A stretch of 64,000 nucleotides of DNA from Pardosa pseudoannulata (taxonomy: Eukaryota; Arthropoda; Arachnida; Araneae; Lycosidae), in the NCBI GenBank assembly GCA_032207245.1, contig CM063509.1, positions 96,627,038-96,691,037 on the forward strand. The letters are read 5' to 3'. This document shows positions 1 to 12,200 of the stretch, piece after piece (positions within the stretch are counted from its first letter, which is position 1; each line of letters begins with the position of its first letter). The notes under the pieces are model-generated. The model made no database searches. It had not been told where the DNA came from and saw nothing but the letters and a program-made list of their open reading frames with translations. Made by a program: the position numbers and the translations under genes.

Positions 1-1200
1 GCTTTAATCACATAAGATAAGCTTCTTTAGAATCTGAAATTTATTAGAAACAAATTACCATAGTTGTATTAACTACTAAAAAGACAAATAAGAAAGATTA
101 TAATTCAAAATAACTTAAGGAATATTTATCTAATCATGTAAATATAAAATTTACAAAAATGCATTTAGTCTAATAAACTAGGTAAAATAGCTTGAGCCAA
201 AATTTTATATCACATATGCAACATTGGTAATGGATAAAATTATAAAAATTATTCCAATTAAAATATTTTTTCACCTCTGCTCAGTTTTAAAAATTTACAT
301 AAAGCATTTATTACCTGTACAATAATACGTAAATTAAATTAATCTTTTTCATTTTTTAAGAGCACCAATATTTACAATAAATTTATAATAACTTTATAAT
401 ATGGGAATATAAAAGCTTTTCATCAGTAACTTATACATATTTAGTTTATTAATTTAAATAGTACCTAATTATTTAATTTATCTTCAAAACACATATCTTT
501 ATTATCAGTATATGTTATCAATTTTATTTAGAAAGTACAAAATTGTCTAGACAATTTGATTTGTCCTTTCATATTTTGTAGTTACAATATCAAACATACA
601 TATTTATTAAATTTAGCACTATTGTAATAAACTGCAAACAGAGGTATCAATGACAAAAGTAACAATATAATATCAAATAACATACAGTAGGTCAGTTCAA
701 ATTATAACTTAAAAATCACAGTTTAATAAATTCAAAAGTTCAATTTCACAAATTCATAATTATAGAACTTCATATAGAGATATTCTTAAATATCTTCATT
801 GCATATTCACATTCCCTTCTTTAAAATCTTGTGAGAGATTTACTTAAACTAATTTGAATCAAACAATCTATCCGAAATAATTCCAAATTGTACAATATAC
901 TTTTCACACTAATGTATAATCTTACAATGCAATTCAAATCAGTAAAATGTAAGGCCAAAACATACAAATAGGCAGATATACAATAAGAATGTGTGAAACA
1001 CATTGTGTTCAGGGGCACTTCATGTCACTTATTCATTCTTCCTTTCTGTGTTATGATTTGTATATATTGTATTTACAAGATGTTGCAACTATAACATTCC
1101 AGATTAAAAAAAAATGGTCCTCCAATATCATTAAGAAACCTAAAACCCATAAACTGCCTTACCACATTAAGAATTTAATAAACAAAAGAAAAGCAGAATG
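1..1200. other. AT-rich flank, no gene seen
   Basis: Very AT-rich DNA without a convincing coding frame. The few open frames are under 75 codons and have no recognisable domain. It lies downstream of the 3' end of the minus-strand RPS6KC1 gene. Confidence 0.6.
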
Positions 1201-1204
1201 AAAA

Positions 1205-2840
1205 CTTTACCAATATCTCTGTACGCCTTACTCCAAATAAGAGTAATTTGTTCTCAGGTAGAACATTAGAGAAAAGATTCAAATTTAGAGACAGAAACAA
1301 TGGTCAGATTTCACAAGGAACCTTACTACCGAGGACAATTCACTATAAAAATTTCCATAGCATCTTAAGAGTAATGGTCATAACAGCATACCTCCCATAC
1401 ATGGATTAAACAGTGTAGCATTTAATCTGGCTGATAAAGCTGAAGCCATTGCAGAAATGTATGAAACTCAATTTGCATCTAACGACAACTTAGAAAATGA
1501 GTATCATGATCTCCAGGTTATCAACACAGAAATTTTCTAGATAATCCACCAAGTAATGAAATCACCTCGGCTATTATATCAGAAGTAAATTTATTAAAAA
1601 TCTTTAAAATAATAAATCTCCCAGAACTGATCAAATCTCAAATAGATTTATTAGAAACTTTCCATCAAACATAGTAATAGTCACACACTGTAATAGTCTG
1701 TCCTATACTTAAATCTAATGTTAACTTTTTCTGAAAGCTACCACTCTGTTTACTTAGTTGCCTCAGTAAAGTTGCCGAGTAAATAATAATCAACCACCTC
1801 CAGTTCTTCCTTCAGGAATACAATGTGCTAATTCCACAGCAATTTGGTTTTCATTACCATTACAAAACTACTCAGATGCTTCATGTAGTAGGACTCACTA
1901 GTGAGGGATTGCAAACATGCAAGCCTACTGATGTTCTCTTTCTTGACATTACAAAGGCTTTCAACTGCATCTCACATGTTGGCCTCCTATAAAAACTTAT
2001 TAAGTTGGAAATGCCTGATGCACTAATACCTTCTTACACAATTACCTTTGCAGTCGTCACTTCTATGTCCGCATATAAGATACTTATTCTACATTAGTCA
2101 ATTACTGCAGGTGTACAACAAAGCTCCATTCTAGGTCCTCCCTGTTCATTATTTATGTAAATGACATTCCTAGGAATGAGTTTACTTCTTTAGTATGTGG
2201 ATGACACAGCTATATTAGCCTTAGTCCCATACCTAAACTTAGTAGCTAGCTTCATACACACCTAACCACTTTGGAAGACTGGTTTCTTTAATGGAAAATT
2301 AAAGCAAACCCCTCTAAATGCCACACAATTCACTTCACCCATACCAATAAAACTCCTCCAAGACTATATTTACTCGATAATGTAATTAGTTGGGTAGACT
2401 CTGTTAAGTACTTGGGAATAGCCCTTGATAATAAATTAACATGGAGAGCCCACATAACTAATATTAAAAATGATAGGAAAATTAGAAAATTTTAAGATGC
2501 TCATTAATAGAAATACTTAAGTATAACAAAATCTTTCTATGTAAAACAGTAATTTTACCCACAGCTCTTTATGCAACTCTGGTTGTTTGCCACAAAATCA
2601 AATTTAGATATAATTAAAAAAGTACAGAATAAATTTATAAGGTGTATAAGAGGAGCCCATCAATATTTATCCATTGAAGTAATAAAATGCAATTTTAATA
2701 TGTTAACTTTTAAACAATCCTATGTTAAAGCTTCAAAAATTTTTATAACAGCCTAAATAATCTACCAAATGAAATATTTGCAGAATTGTCCGATTATAAT
2801 TACAAAAGTTCTTTTAATTCTAAGCAACCATGCACTGCAC
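1205..2840 (+). pseudogene. Degenerate Jockey-like non-LTR retrotransposon, reverse transcriptase part
   Basis: Broken reading frames on the plus strand follow the order of a Jockey-clade LINE ORF2. Near 1430 a linker-like peptide reads ADKAEAIAEMYETQF. Near 1935 a palm-like VLFLDITKAFNCISHVGLL stands where Jockey elements have a DVxKAFDxVWHxGL motif. FIIYVNDIP lies near 2150, KYLGIALDNKLTWRAHI near 2410-2450, and the C-terminal thumb peptide QNKFIRCIRGAHQYL near 2620-2660. Stops and frameshifts are frequent, and the catalytic YxDD region near 2195 is corrupted. It cannot encode an active enzyme. The 5' part (endonuclease, ORF1) was not recognised. The clade call is by memory of family motifs. 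Confidence 0.8.
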
Positions 2841-4315
2841 TGCTTTGCTAACAAAATAGTCTTACCTTTCTACTTCACTTTAGCTCTTATTACTTCACCC
2901 CATCCCTTTTGTTCTATTTTGATGTACTGTGATGTAATGTATTAAAAATACTATATGTGTATTTTATTGAATTTATGAAGAAACTAGTCTATCAAACCAT
3001 GTCTTATTATGAAGATTTCAAATAGTGTATTGAACTGTGCCTACTAATCTTATTTTCCTTTTGAAGGTATTAATTATTTCTTTTATATCTTCCAGATATA
3101 AAGACCACAACCAGCCCTCATGACTATTACCTTACCCACCTTTACCTGACTGGCATCTTCTAAATTACTCCTCCGCAAAATTCTAAATTTTAATTTACTC
3201 ACAGATTTTATTTTGCTTACTTGCTACCTTGAGGATCAGGGATAAGGCAATCTGACTAAGGAGGCCCATAACTGTCTGTTTATATGAAGAAGAGACCATT
3301 CCAGAATATATTGACTTTATCCAGATACATAACCAGGATTTAGTTTCGGGAGGGGAGGTATGCCAAATTTTTATTTTTTTACTAACGTCAAATTTTTATT
3401 TTTTTTTACTATTCTGATGTCCCTGGACAAAAATTTTTTTGTGTTTTTCCTATCCCTAAACTTTCTACTCTTTAGTTACTGTGTTATGAACTCACGAATC
3501 CACCACTCTATCCCATCTTTCATCTTTTAGTTGTTTTTATGCTCTGCTCTTTGTAAATTTCTCTGCTTACTGTAAGAAATCTATGGATTAGAGAGCTAGG
3601 CCCAGGCAATCCAGGTGCCCTAGCACCCTGAAGGGAGGAGAGGAAGGGGAATTTTGTTGTTGAGACAGGTATTCATAAATTTGAAAAGTCCTGGGGAACA
3701 TAATTTGCCAAGTCACTAATGTAAGACCAAGATTAGCACCTTCTTAGTGTCTAAAATTTTGGAACTTTTGAGATATTTGCCTGGGTGTTACAAAAGTTAA
3801 CCTTACTTGTAACCTTTTTTTCAACCTTTTAATGCCATATTTATTGAGCAAGTACAATTAATTTCATTTCTATGAAAGCAGTCAAAGACAAAAACACACT
3901 AAAAAGGAGCTGTATTATATCTGTGAAATAAAAGTTAACACTGTACAGGTTTTATTTTTTAAATATTGCATTTAAGGTAACAATCTATTATTTATTTTAT
4001 ATTTCATAATCTTTTTTTACCTAATTATTGTTTCTTGCAGTAAGAATTTCTTTGTTCCAGAATTTGAAAACATTTATTGTTCAAGAAATAATTATGGATA
4101 AAGTCTGATTATCTACTAAATATATAGTACATAACATATAACTAAATATTTTCATTCTCCCTTCCCCCAATCAAGCTTTTTTATCTATTACTCCCTTTTT
4201 CTGTTATCAATTTTATTTTGTTGTTCTTTTATAAGAAAATATTATATAACTGATTTTTGATAAAAGTTTTCTTTACTTTATTTGGATTAAAATTATCTGA
4301 AATTCATTAAGTGGG
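2841..4315. other. AT-rich spacer, possible old repeat fragments
   Basis: No gene seen. A less AT-rich patch around 3330-3670 (purine-rich runs, then a CCCAGG-rich stretch) looks like an old transposon fragment but could not be assigned. A polyG/GA tract lies at 4529-4549. Confidence 0.4.
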
Positions 4316-4319
4316 TTTA

Positions 4320-4371
4320 GGTGAAATAGAAAGATTGAATATATAAGAAAATTCAATCTTTCTATTTCACC
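4320..4371. repeat. Perfect 21-bp inverted repeat (hairpin), 10-nt loop
   Basis: The arm 4320-4340 (starting GGTGAAATAGAAAG) is the exact reverse complement of 4351-4371, with the 10-nt loop ATATAAGAAA between them. It lies about 1.8 kb beyond the RPS6KC1 stop codon, in AT-rich DNA without other recognisable element ends. Confidence 0.9.
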
Positions 4372-4375
4372 TTAT

Positions 4376-5790
4376 AGTTTTTATAACTGAAAAAATAAAA
4401 GTGTATAACAGGGGATGCTTAGAGAAAGCAAAAGGCTGAGGTACAGAGAAAATGAAGAGAAAGGCAGAATGAAGAAGTTGTGGCAACATGCATAAAACTG
4501 AAACTGAAAAGTTTTTTGTAGCCTTTTTTTTGGGGGGGGAGAGGGGGGAATTTGCCTGTTAGATTTAAGGGACATAAACTCATATATGTTTTGGCACTGA
4601 CATGCATTTCAGAATTTTTATGCATGCCCATAAGTCACCTAAGGGGTGAAGCATGCTAGTACTTATTAAAATTTATTTAATAATTTTTTATATGATCTAA
4701 AATGTTTGTTTATATTTAACTAAATTAAAAAAAATATTGATGGATGTTAATTATTATTTCTAAAATAAATCTTTTTAACTGAAATACATCTTAATGACTA
4801 TTTTACACAAAGTAATGTTGAAGTTTCAATGAACAGGCCTTGAAAAAGTCTGGATTCAGCAAGAGCATCAAATATCAAAAATGTTTGAGATCTATTAGCT
4901 AAAACCTTCGATATATTGTGAATGTTAAAAGAATTGTGACATATATAATTACTTACTTATTTTCTTGCCACAAAAAAATGAATAAATAAAATACTTTTAA
5001 AGTAATAAATATATAAATTCCATTATTAATTATTTTATAAACTAAAGAACTTATTTTGGAGACTTTGGCTCTCTCTTTTTCATTCAATGAATTCAAATCT
5101 TTAAACTTGTATAATTTTAAAATTTTATAAAATTGCTGTTTTTTATTTAAATTTTTATTCTTTGCACAATTTGTTAGAAAATTTTAGAAATATTTTCACA
5201 GAATTTACCAGATATATTTTAAGTCAAATGCTGAACACCTTACACTCAATAGTAATTGACAACATTTAATTTATGAAATAATTGGCACCTTTTCTTTACT
5301 AAATATCAAAATTTAGGTTGATAAAACATTGTTTTAATCTTTTAAATATTATTAAACTGAGGTATAAATTCAAGAAAGTTCAATTAATATGTACATTTTT
5401 TTATCTGTGAAAAGAGCAGCAATTTTGTTACAATCATATACAATTACTATTAAAAGTAAGTAAGTATTACTTTAAGAACTTCAAATCATTTTCAAAATTT
5501 ATATTTAAAATTTCACAAAAATAATAATGAAAGAAAATATAAAAATTCAGAATTTAAGTGTAGAAAGTTTCACAATAAGAAAAAAAAAACATAAAAACAT
5601 AAAAAATGGAGGAAAAATATAACTTTTAATTTGGAGATATTTTGTAATATAGGTTTACGGATTTAACAAAAGTCTTTTAGATCCTCAAAAAATTTATATT
5701 TTAATGTGCTTCTCATAAATGAAATTTATGAGTATCCACAAGAAAAACATAAAAATATCTGTATTAGATATTCAGTATATATCTTAAGGA
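4376..5790. other. AT-rich 3' flank of RPS6KC1, no gene seen
   Basis: Homopolymer-rich AT DNA with no supported coding sequence. Part of it could be 3' UTR if polyadenylation uses a distal site. Confidence 0.5.
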
Positions 5791-5797
5791 CAAGTAA

Positions 5798-5803
5798 TTT
5801 ATT
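5798..5803 (-). terminator. Candidate poly(A) signal for RPS6KC1
   Basis: AATAAA on the minus strand about 370 nt after the TAG stop. In DNA this AT-rich the hexamer is common, so this is only a plausible 3' UTR end. Confidence 0.25.
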
Positions 5804-6169
5804 TTATATTACCACAATAAATATACTAAAATATAAATATTATTTACAAAAATAAAATAAATATAAAAGAGTTAAATTCTTTTGAGACTTTTTATATTAA
5901 TGAGTCTTTATGTTTTAGCACATATAGTAGGAGATACAACTTAAACAAAATCCATATACATAGAAGAATAACTTCTTAGAAATTATTCAATTAAAAACGT
6001 ATATCATCCAATTTTATTACCTTTCTTTCTTATTTTAGTTTGGAAGTTTTTTTTTTGCTTTCCATAATTTATAATAATTAAAAATTGAGAGACAAACATA
6101 ATATTCTATTATTGTAGATATTAATTTGAAATTATTTACAAATGTGACACTTTTGTACTTTTCATTAAA

Positions 6170-6286
6170 CTAATAAGATCGGTATAACTGATCCCAGTCT
6201 ATGGAACGAAAAAAAGGATGAGACTTCAATTCTTCAACACCATATATTCCTGAACCAAGCCTTTCAGATGGGTTATACTGTAATAA
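6170..6286 (-). CDS. RPS6KC1: RPS6KC1 coding exon 16 (kinase C-lobe end, stop)
   Basis: Acceptor TTTAATAG, then 38 codons and TAG. It encodes QYNPSERLGSG followed by LKSHPFF, the typical end of an AGC-type C-lobe. There is no hydrophobic-motif tail. Confidence 0.93.
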   Translation of the reverse strand, partial: LLQYNPSERLGSGIYGVEELKSHPFFRSIDWDQLYRSY

Positions 6287-9200
6287 CTATTAAAGAAAAA
6301 AAATACAGAAAATCACAGATGTCCAATACAGAAAATCTGAAATATTTAATGCTAAAAAATAAATTGAAAAACTTCACAAATAAAATAAAAGAAGCAAATA
6401 ATATACAATAAAAAGGAATTCTCAAAATATAGATTAATTAACATAAAATAATACGATAATCTCTCATGTACCTTTGAATTTCAACACCATAATTATGGAT
6501 ATAAAATTAAATTCTTTTACTGAATAAAATGCTAATGATATATACATATTATATATATACATACATATTATACATATGTAATCAAAGAAAATATTCTTTA
6601 ATGATTGCATGGGAAATTAACCCCTATTTTACTTAATTTGTCCAAGATTTCTGGGTAAAAAGAACCTCTAATCAAGTTGCAGTGATGAAGCCATCAGAAA
6701 ATTAAGTCCAGCATTTTGGAACTTTATGTTTATTGAGGGTCAAAATGCATCGGTCTAACTGATTGTCTCTACAGTGCAATTGCTCTGCTAAGAATGCTTA
6801 AGAATATAGACATCTTTCACGGATATTGGAACCCAGAGCAAGCAAGTAATGGGGTTTTATTATCATGAAGCTAAAGATTGTTCAGTAATTTTTGGGAGGC
6901 AAGAGGGAACCTTGCTCATTGGCAACAATTGAGTTATTGCAGAAGCAATGCCATTTTAATGGGACAGTTAAAACATGTAGGCAGAAAATCAGCATTTATT
7001 AAAGCACTAGCATATAGCCTGTCATATGACGGGATCAGTAAAATTTTTAAATTTCCAGAATTGTAAAGAACCCTATGAGGAAGGTAAAAAAATGGTTTGT
7101 TTTTTTGGCTGAGAATTACCTTTCAACAAAAATAATTGATTAAAATTATCACATATGTACTTAATCTATTATTTAAGTCAAATAAAAAAGAAAATTATTT
7201 ATGTAATATCCAAGTTTAGTGATAAAACATATGGAAATAATGCAGAACACATTTAAATAATTTAAAATAAGAAATGATTCAATGAGATGGTTAAAGGAAT
7301 GAAGTCATAATGCTAGGAAAAAAATTGTTATTTTTATCTATTTATTATGTGATAAATTGATAAATTTAATCGCCTGCTCTTAAAATGAAGCTTGATATAA
7401 TGGCATTAAATGCTCGAAAAGGGAACAGAGTAGATTTCTAACTTTTTAAAGAGGACTAACTTTTTTTCGCTGTGATATAAAGCTTATTCATACCAATTTA
7501 CTTCAGAATCAGATCTATAGTTTAGGAAAAGATAAACTTTACTCGCTTTGAATTTTGCAAACCAGAACTCATCAAAAATCCAATATGGATGCTCTATCCA
7601 TTCCAGGTCCAAAAGCTTCATAACTTCGAGGTCAGACAGGCAGATAGCTTAGGCTATTATTACATTACGAGAAGAAAGTTTAAGGATACAAAATATGAAA
7701 TAATTATGTGGCCAGGGACATCCGTAAAGCAATAGGTGAATTTAATAAAATAAAAATAATGAAAATTATAAAAAGTTGAAAAAATAGTAAAAATTTATTT
7801 TAAAAATAATAAAACAACTTTTGGAATAAGAATTTAAAAGAAAAAGCAGAAAATATTAAATTTATTAGACATTAAAAAAAATTGGCTGCATTGGGGATAG
7901 AACCGTCAACCCGACAAGTATGATGATCAAGGGGACGGACATTCTACCAAACATACAACGCCTGCACGCTTGAATAACAATCTGGACCATTAACAAACCA
8001 AAGACTGAATTTTTTAATTTATCTGAAAAAAATGCACTCTGTCTTGCTAGTAGGAATCCAGTTTTTGTCAGTGTTCTGGCAACTCTCTTGCTAGTTGAAT
8101 GTACAGAGAAGTCATTCTAAGTTTCAGCATAGTTAAATGAAGTGTTAAAAGAACTCAGTTGTTGAAAAAACTTTTTTGAGTTGTTGAAATGAAAAAAAAG
8201 GTTAATTTTTTATTTTTAGACAAATTTAGATGGCTGCCAATAAGTTTGGGAAAATGTTTGATTTAGCATACTGTGTCTATGGTATAGCATATAAATATAT
8301 ACTTATATTTAGTATGTATAAAGTGGGACCTTGATCTATTGCTCCTGAATAATTATTTTCCCACATTGATCATTTGGTCCTATTTTTGCCATAAGAATTA
8401 GATACCCCAGAATAAAATCTATGGTTTTTAAAAAAATATCTTGAACTTTTATTATCTCAAATATTTCCCTCAGTCTCATTGACTTAGAGATATTGGGGGC
8501 CAATTGTATAATTAGAATATATTACTTGTTGCATGATAATAATTGTTATTTAGCATGTAATATAATTTATGTGAAAAAGTTTATTTTAATTTTTAAAATC
8601 TCATTATTAGTCTTTAAATTTCCAAAAACAAATAAATTTAGATATTACATAAATAAAAAATTTGATTAAGAAGGCCCTATCATATTTACTTCTACTCACA
8701 ATAAGTAGATAGCATTTTTTTTTTACTATTTATGGATTATCAATGTATGCATAAAGACAAGGTTATTAGTAAGGCAAACTGACTTTTATAAGATGAATTA
8801 AAAGTATTTTTAAAAGTATCATTATGAGGAATAAAATCTTTTCAATAAATCAAAATTATTATTTTTTTATCCCTTATATACACTGGCTAAAAAGTGCAAA
8901 AATAATCAAGATCAATCATACAGTTAACAAAAATTATCTGTATTTAACAATTAAAGAAAAATATCCTCATGTATTAATAATAAAAAAAACTTACTTTAGA
9001 TATAAAATCTTTGGCATCTGAGCTAATGTCTGATGGAAAATTCAAAACTGTATGCCTTGTAATTCCAGTAGGATGACAAGATACAAGAGACTATCAAAAA
9101 TACACACTGTTAAAAAACATTGCTTAAAAATGTTGCAACAGATTAAAAGAAAAATAATAGTAACTTACTCTTCCAGTCAAAAGTTCAAATAGAATAACTC

Positions 9201-12200
9201 CTAAACTCCACCAATCACAATCCACTGTTACAGGAAAGATATTACCTATTTCTGTAAAAGTAACAATATCTTATTATTTTATCAAACATAGCCTTTAGTT
9301 ATTATTTTAGATAGTCATAATTATATACAGTAATGATACAATATGACCAAATTAATTAAAAGTAATCAGTCTAAGAATATCCACACTACAAAAAGTTGGA
9401 AATTGTTTCCTCTAGATCAAGGTAGTAAACTATGTAAAATTCATTTGATTTCTCAAAAAACACAGGGCACTAATTTCACTGATACAGTGTAGGTATCCAA
9501 CTAAAAAATTATGATAAGTCAAATGCCTGAAATCACCATAAAGATCAAGTGAAGCTAATTCATTGGATTGGAAGAAGATAATAAAGTGCCCTAGGCCTTA
9601 CCTGTCAAGTTAAGAGTTAAAAAGTTCAAAATACTTAACTGGGCCTATGGTAAAACATGTCTTATTAGCAACAAGAAACAAAAGCACAATGGATTTGGTA
9701 AGAAGTACTATGGTCAACTGTTTGCAAAGCAAGGGATTATTAAACTGGGACATACTTTATAAAACCAATATCAAATTGTTATGAGCACCGAAATAAGCAA
9801 TAGATCTCAAACTCTTAATCTTCTGTGCCAAAAGGCAAAGCTCTACTTATTCTCTATTGTCTAATAAGTAGAAGAATCATTTCACAACTACACACACACA
9901 CAAAAAAAAAAAACAATTTCCGATCACAGATAAGTGATTAAACCATGTAGGCCTGAGTAGAGACGGGTACCTAAACTAAATTCAGTCTCTGCCAAAATAT
10001 GGGTGATTAAACAGAAGAAACAATTCGTAGCTCTCGCGAAAGTTCTCTGAAGTACTGGTAGGATATCTAAGCACAGAGTTCCGAAGGAAATGCAAACAAT
10101 CCTGAACAGGATTATATTAGAAAAGGAAACCCAATGCACAGGATATCGCTTCAATCTCAGCAAGATATATATCCCAAGACGGGATTTCGCTAAATAAAAC
10201 TGTCCGATGGAGAGACTGGTCGAGGCGACCTCCGAGTTAGCCGATGCAGGCTACTCCTTAAAGAAAAGATCCCAAGGTGGGATTATAGCAATAAACTCTC
10301 TGGTAGAGAGACTGGTCAAGGCGACCTCTGAATTAGCTGATTGCTAGCTAACTAACTTCTCTAAAAAACAAATCTTCGCTTGTCTCTTTCTAGGAGAGGG
10401 GCCTCACCCACAATTTCATTATTGGATCACCTAGCAATGACCTCACCTTCGACCAACTGGATAGGTCTGGGTTAAACAATCATCGGCCGCAAAGCCAGGG
10501 GTCCCTGGAATTCTTAGCGGCTACATCTGAATAGCGGCAAATCCTTTGTCATTCCAATGATCATATTTTTGGCTGTCAGTGAAGGTGCCGGGTTTTCTGG
10601 TATTTTGTTGCTTTACTAAAGGGCACAACAGTGTAGACATTGTGGTGCCGGGGAAAACAATCCTTTTGTATCCACACAAGCGAAGTCCACCTCTTAAAGC
10701 AAAGTTCTTTGATGTCGACACATTGCTAAATCACACCGTTACATGCCGTGACATTTAGTATCAGTTCAAAAAAATACAGCATATATATATATATATATAT
10801 ATATATAACTCTTAATGACTCTCATTAAGAATAATTTAATTTTTTTATATCCTAGGCAATCTTTAACTAAGGAATTTCTTTTCTGCAAATTTTGAAATAA
10901 GTTTTTCTTTTCATAAAATTGCTAAACAAGAAATTACTATAGAGAATAAAACAATTTAATACGATCTGAATAGATGTTTTTATTGAAGAAATTGTTATGA
11001 CTCTTGGAATATCACTTGTAGCTTTTCATCTTCAAATTCTTATGCTTTGAATTTTATATAGCTATTTGATGTTGTTTTTTTCTCGGACTAGAATGTTGCA
11101 TTAAAATTCTTGAATGATAGTTTGGTTTGGAGTGCTACAGCACTTTTTTTTCCATGAAAAAGATTAAATACAAGGAACTTCTGCTTAAGGTTGATCTAAA
11201 ACAGTTATAAACATCCAAGCCTAGAAGAGGGGATTTGAATTTTCCAACTGTGATACCAAAAGGAAGAACCCAACCTGATCAGCTATTGTTTAGCAAAGTC
11301 CCCAATGAAATTAGATAAAAGTAGCTGAGATCACTGAAAATAAACTTGATATGGGTTATCTACATTAAATAATCATTTTAACATAGCTCTTAACTACTTA
11401 GAGCTTATTTATAAAAAGTGTTTTTTCCTGAATGAAGTATTATTAACACTAACTAGGTAAAACTTGATTGGCCACATCTTATGTGTTTTTATGCTATATT
11501 AATTATTTTGTGACTGTAAATTTTTTCAACAGTATTAATTACATATTTTATAAAATAGCATTTTATATAGCATGTTACAATGCTTGCAAAAATAGATTAA
11601 AAGAAGAAAAATCAAAAAAGAAAAAAGAAAATTTTTGGGTATAATAAATTTGAACTTAAAAAGAATAAAAATAGAACATTTAAAGTAATGCAAATCAATA
11701 GAAATGAAAGACAAAGTTACATCTGTAAGATACAGATGAGATATCTGATGCCACACGTTTCTACTAGTTAGTGCTAAGAAGACATTCACTTTTACAAATT
11801 TTACTGCCCAATTTACTTATTAGGTCTTCAACACCATGAACAGGGACTTTTAATTTATAATGTTTTCAGTAACAACTAGCTTAACTACAGCTGAAATTAT
11901 TTCAAACTTCTAGTGGGTACCTATGGTATCTGAGGTGATTCAATATTTACTGTCCTACAACTGTGCCATTTTTCCCCCAAAAATTACAAATACATTAACA
12001 GGAGAAAGATGAAGAATTAGAATTTGTAACCTGAAATTTAATTTTAAAGAAAAAAACTTGAATGATTTTCAACTTCAATTATTACCTGGTGCACAAAAGA
12101 AATCTTCTTTTGCACTGTCCTTTACAAAAAAGTCAACATTGCTCCATTTACTTTGATAAGTCAATAAAATATGACCTGAGAATAAAAAATAAAATAAATA

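Noticed and set aside
6878..7066. 62-residue frame near exon 16
   Set aside because: It overlaps the edge of the dispersed 0.95-kb repeat and shows no domain or homologous exon signals.
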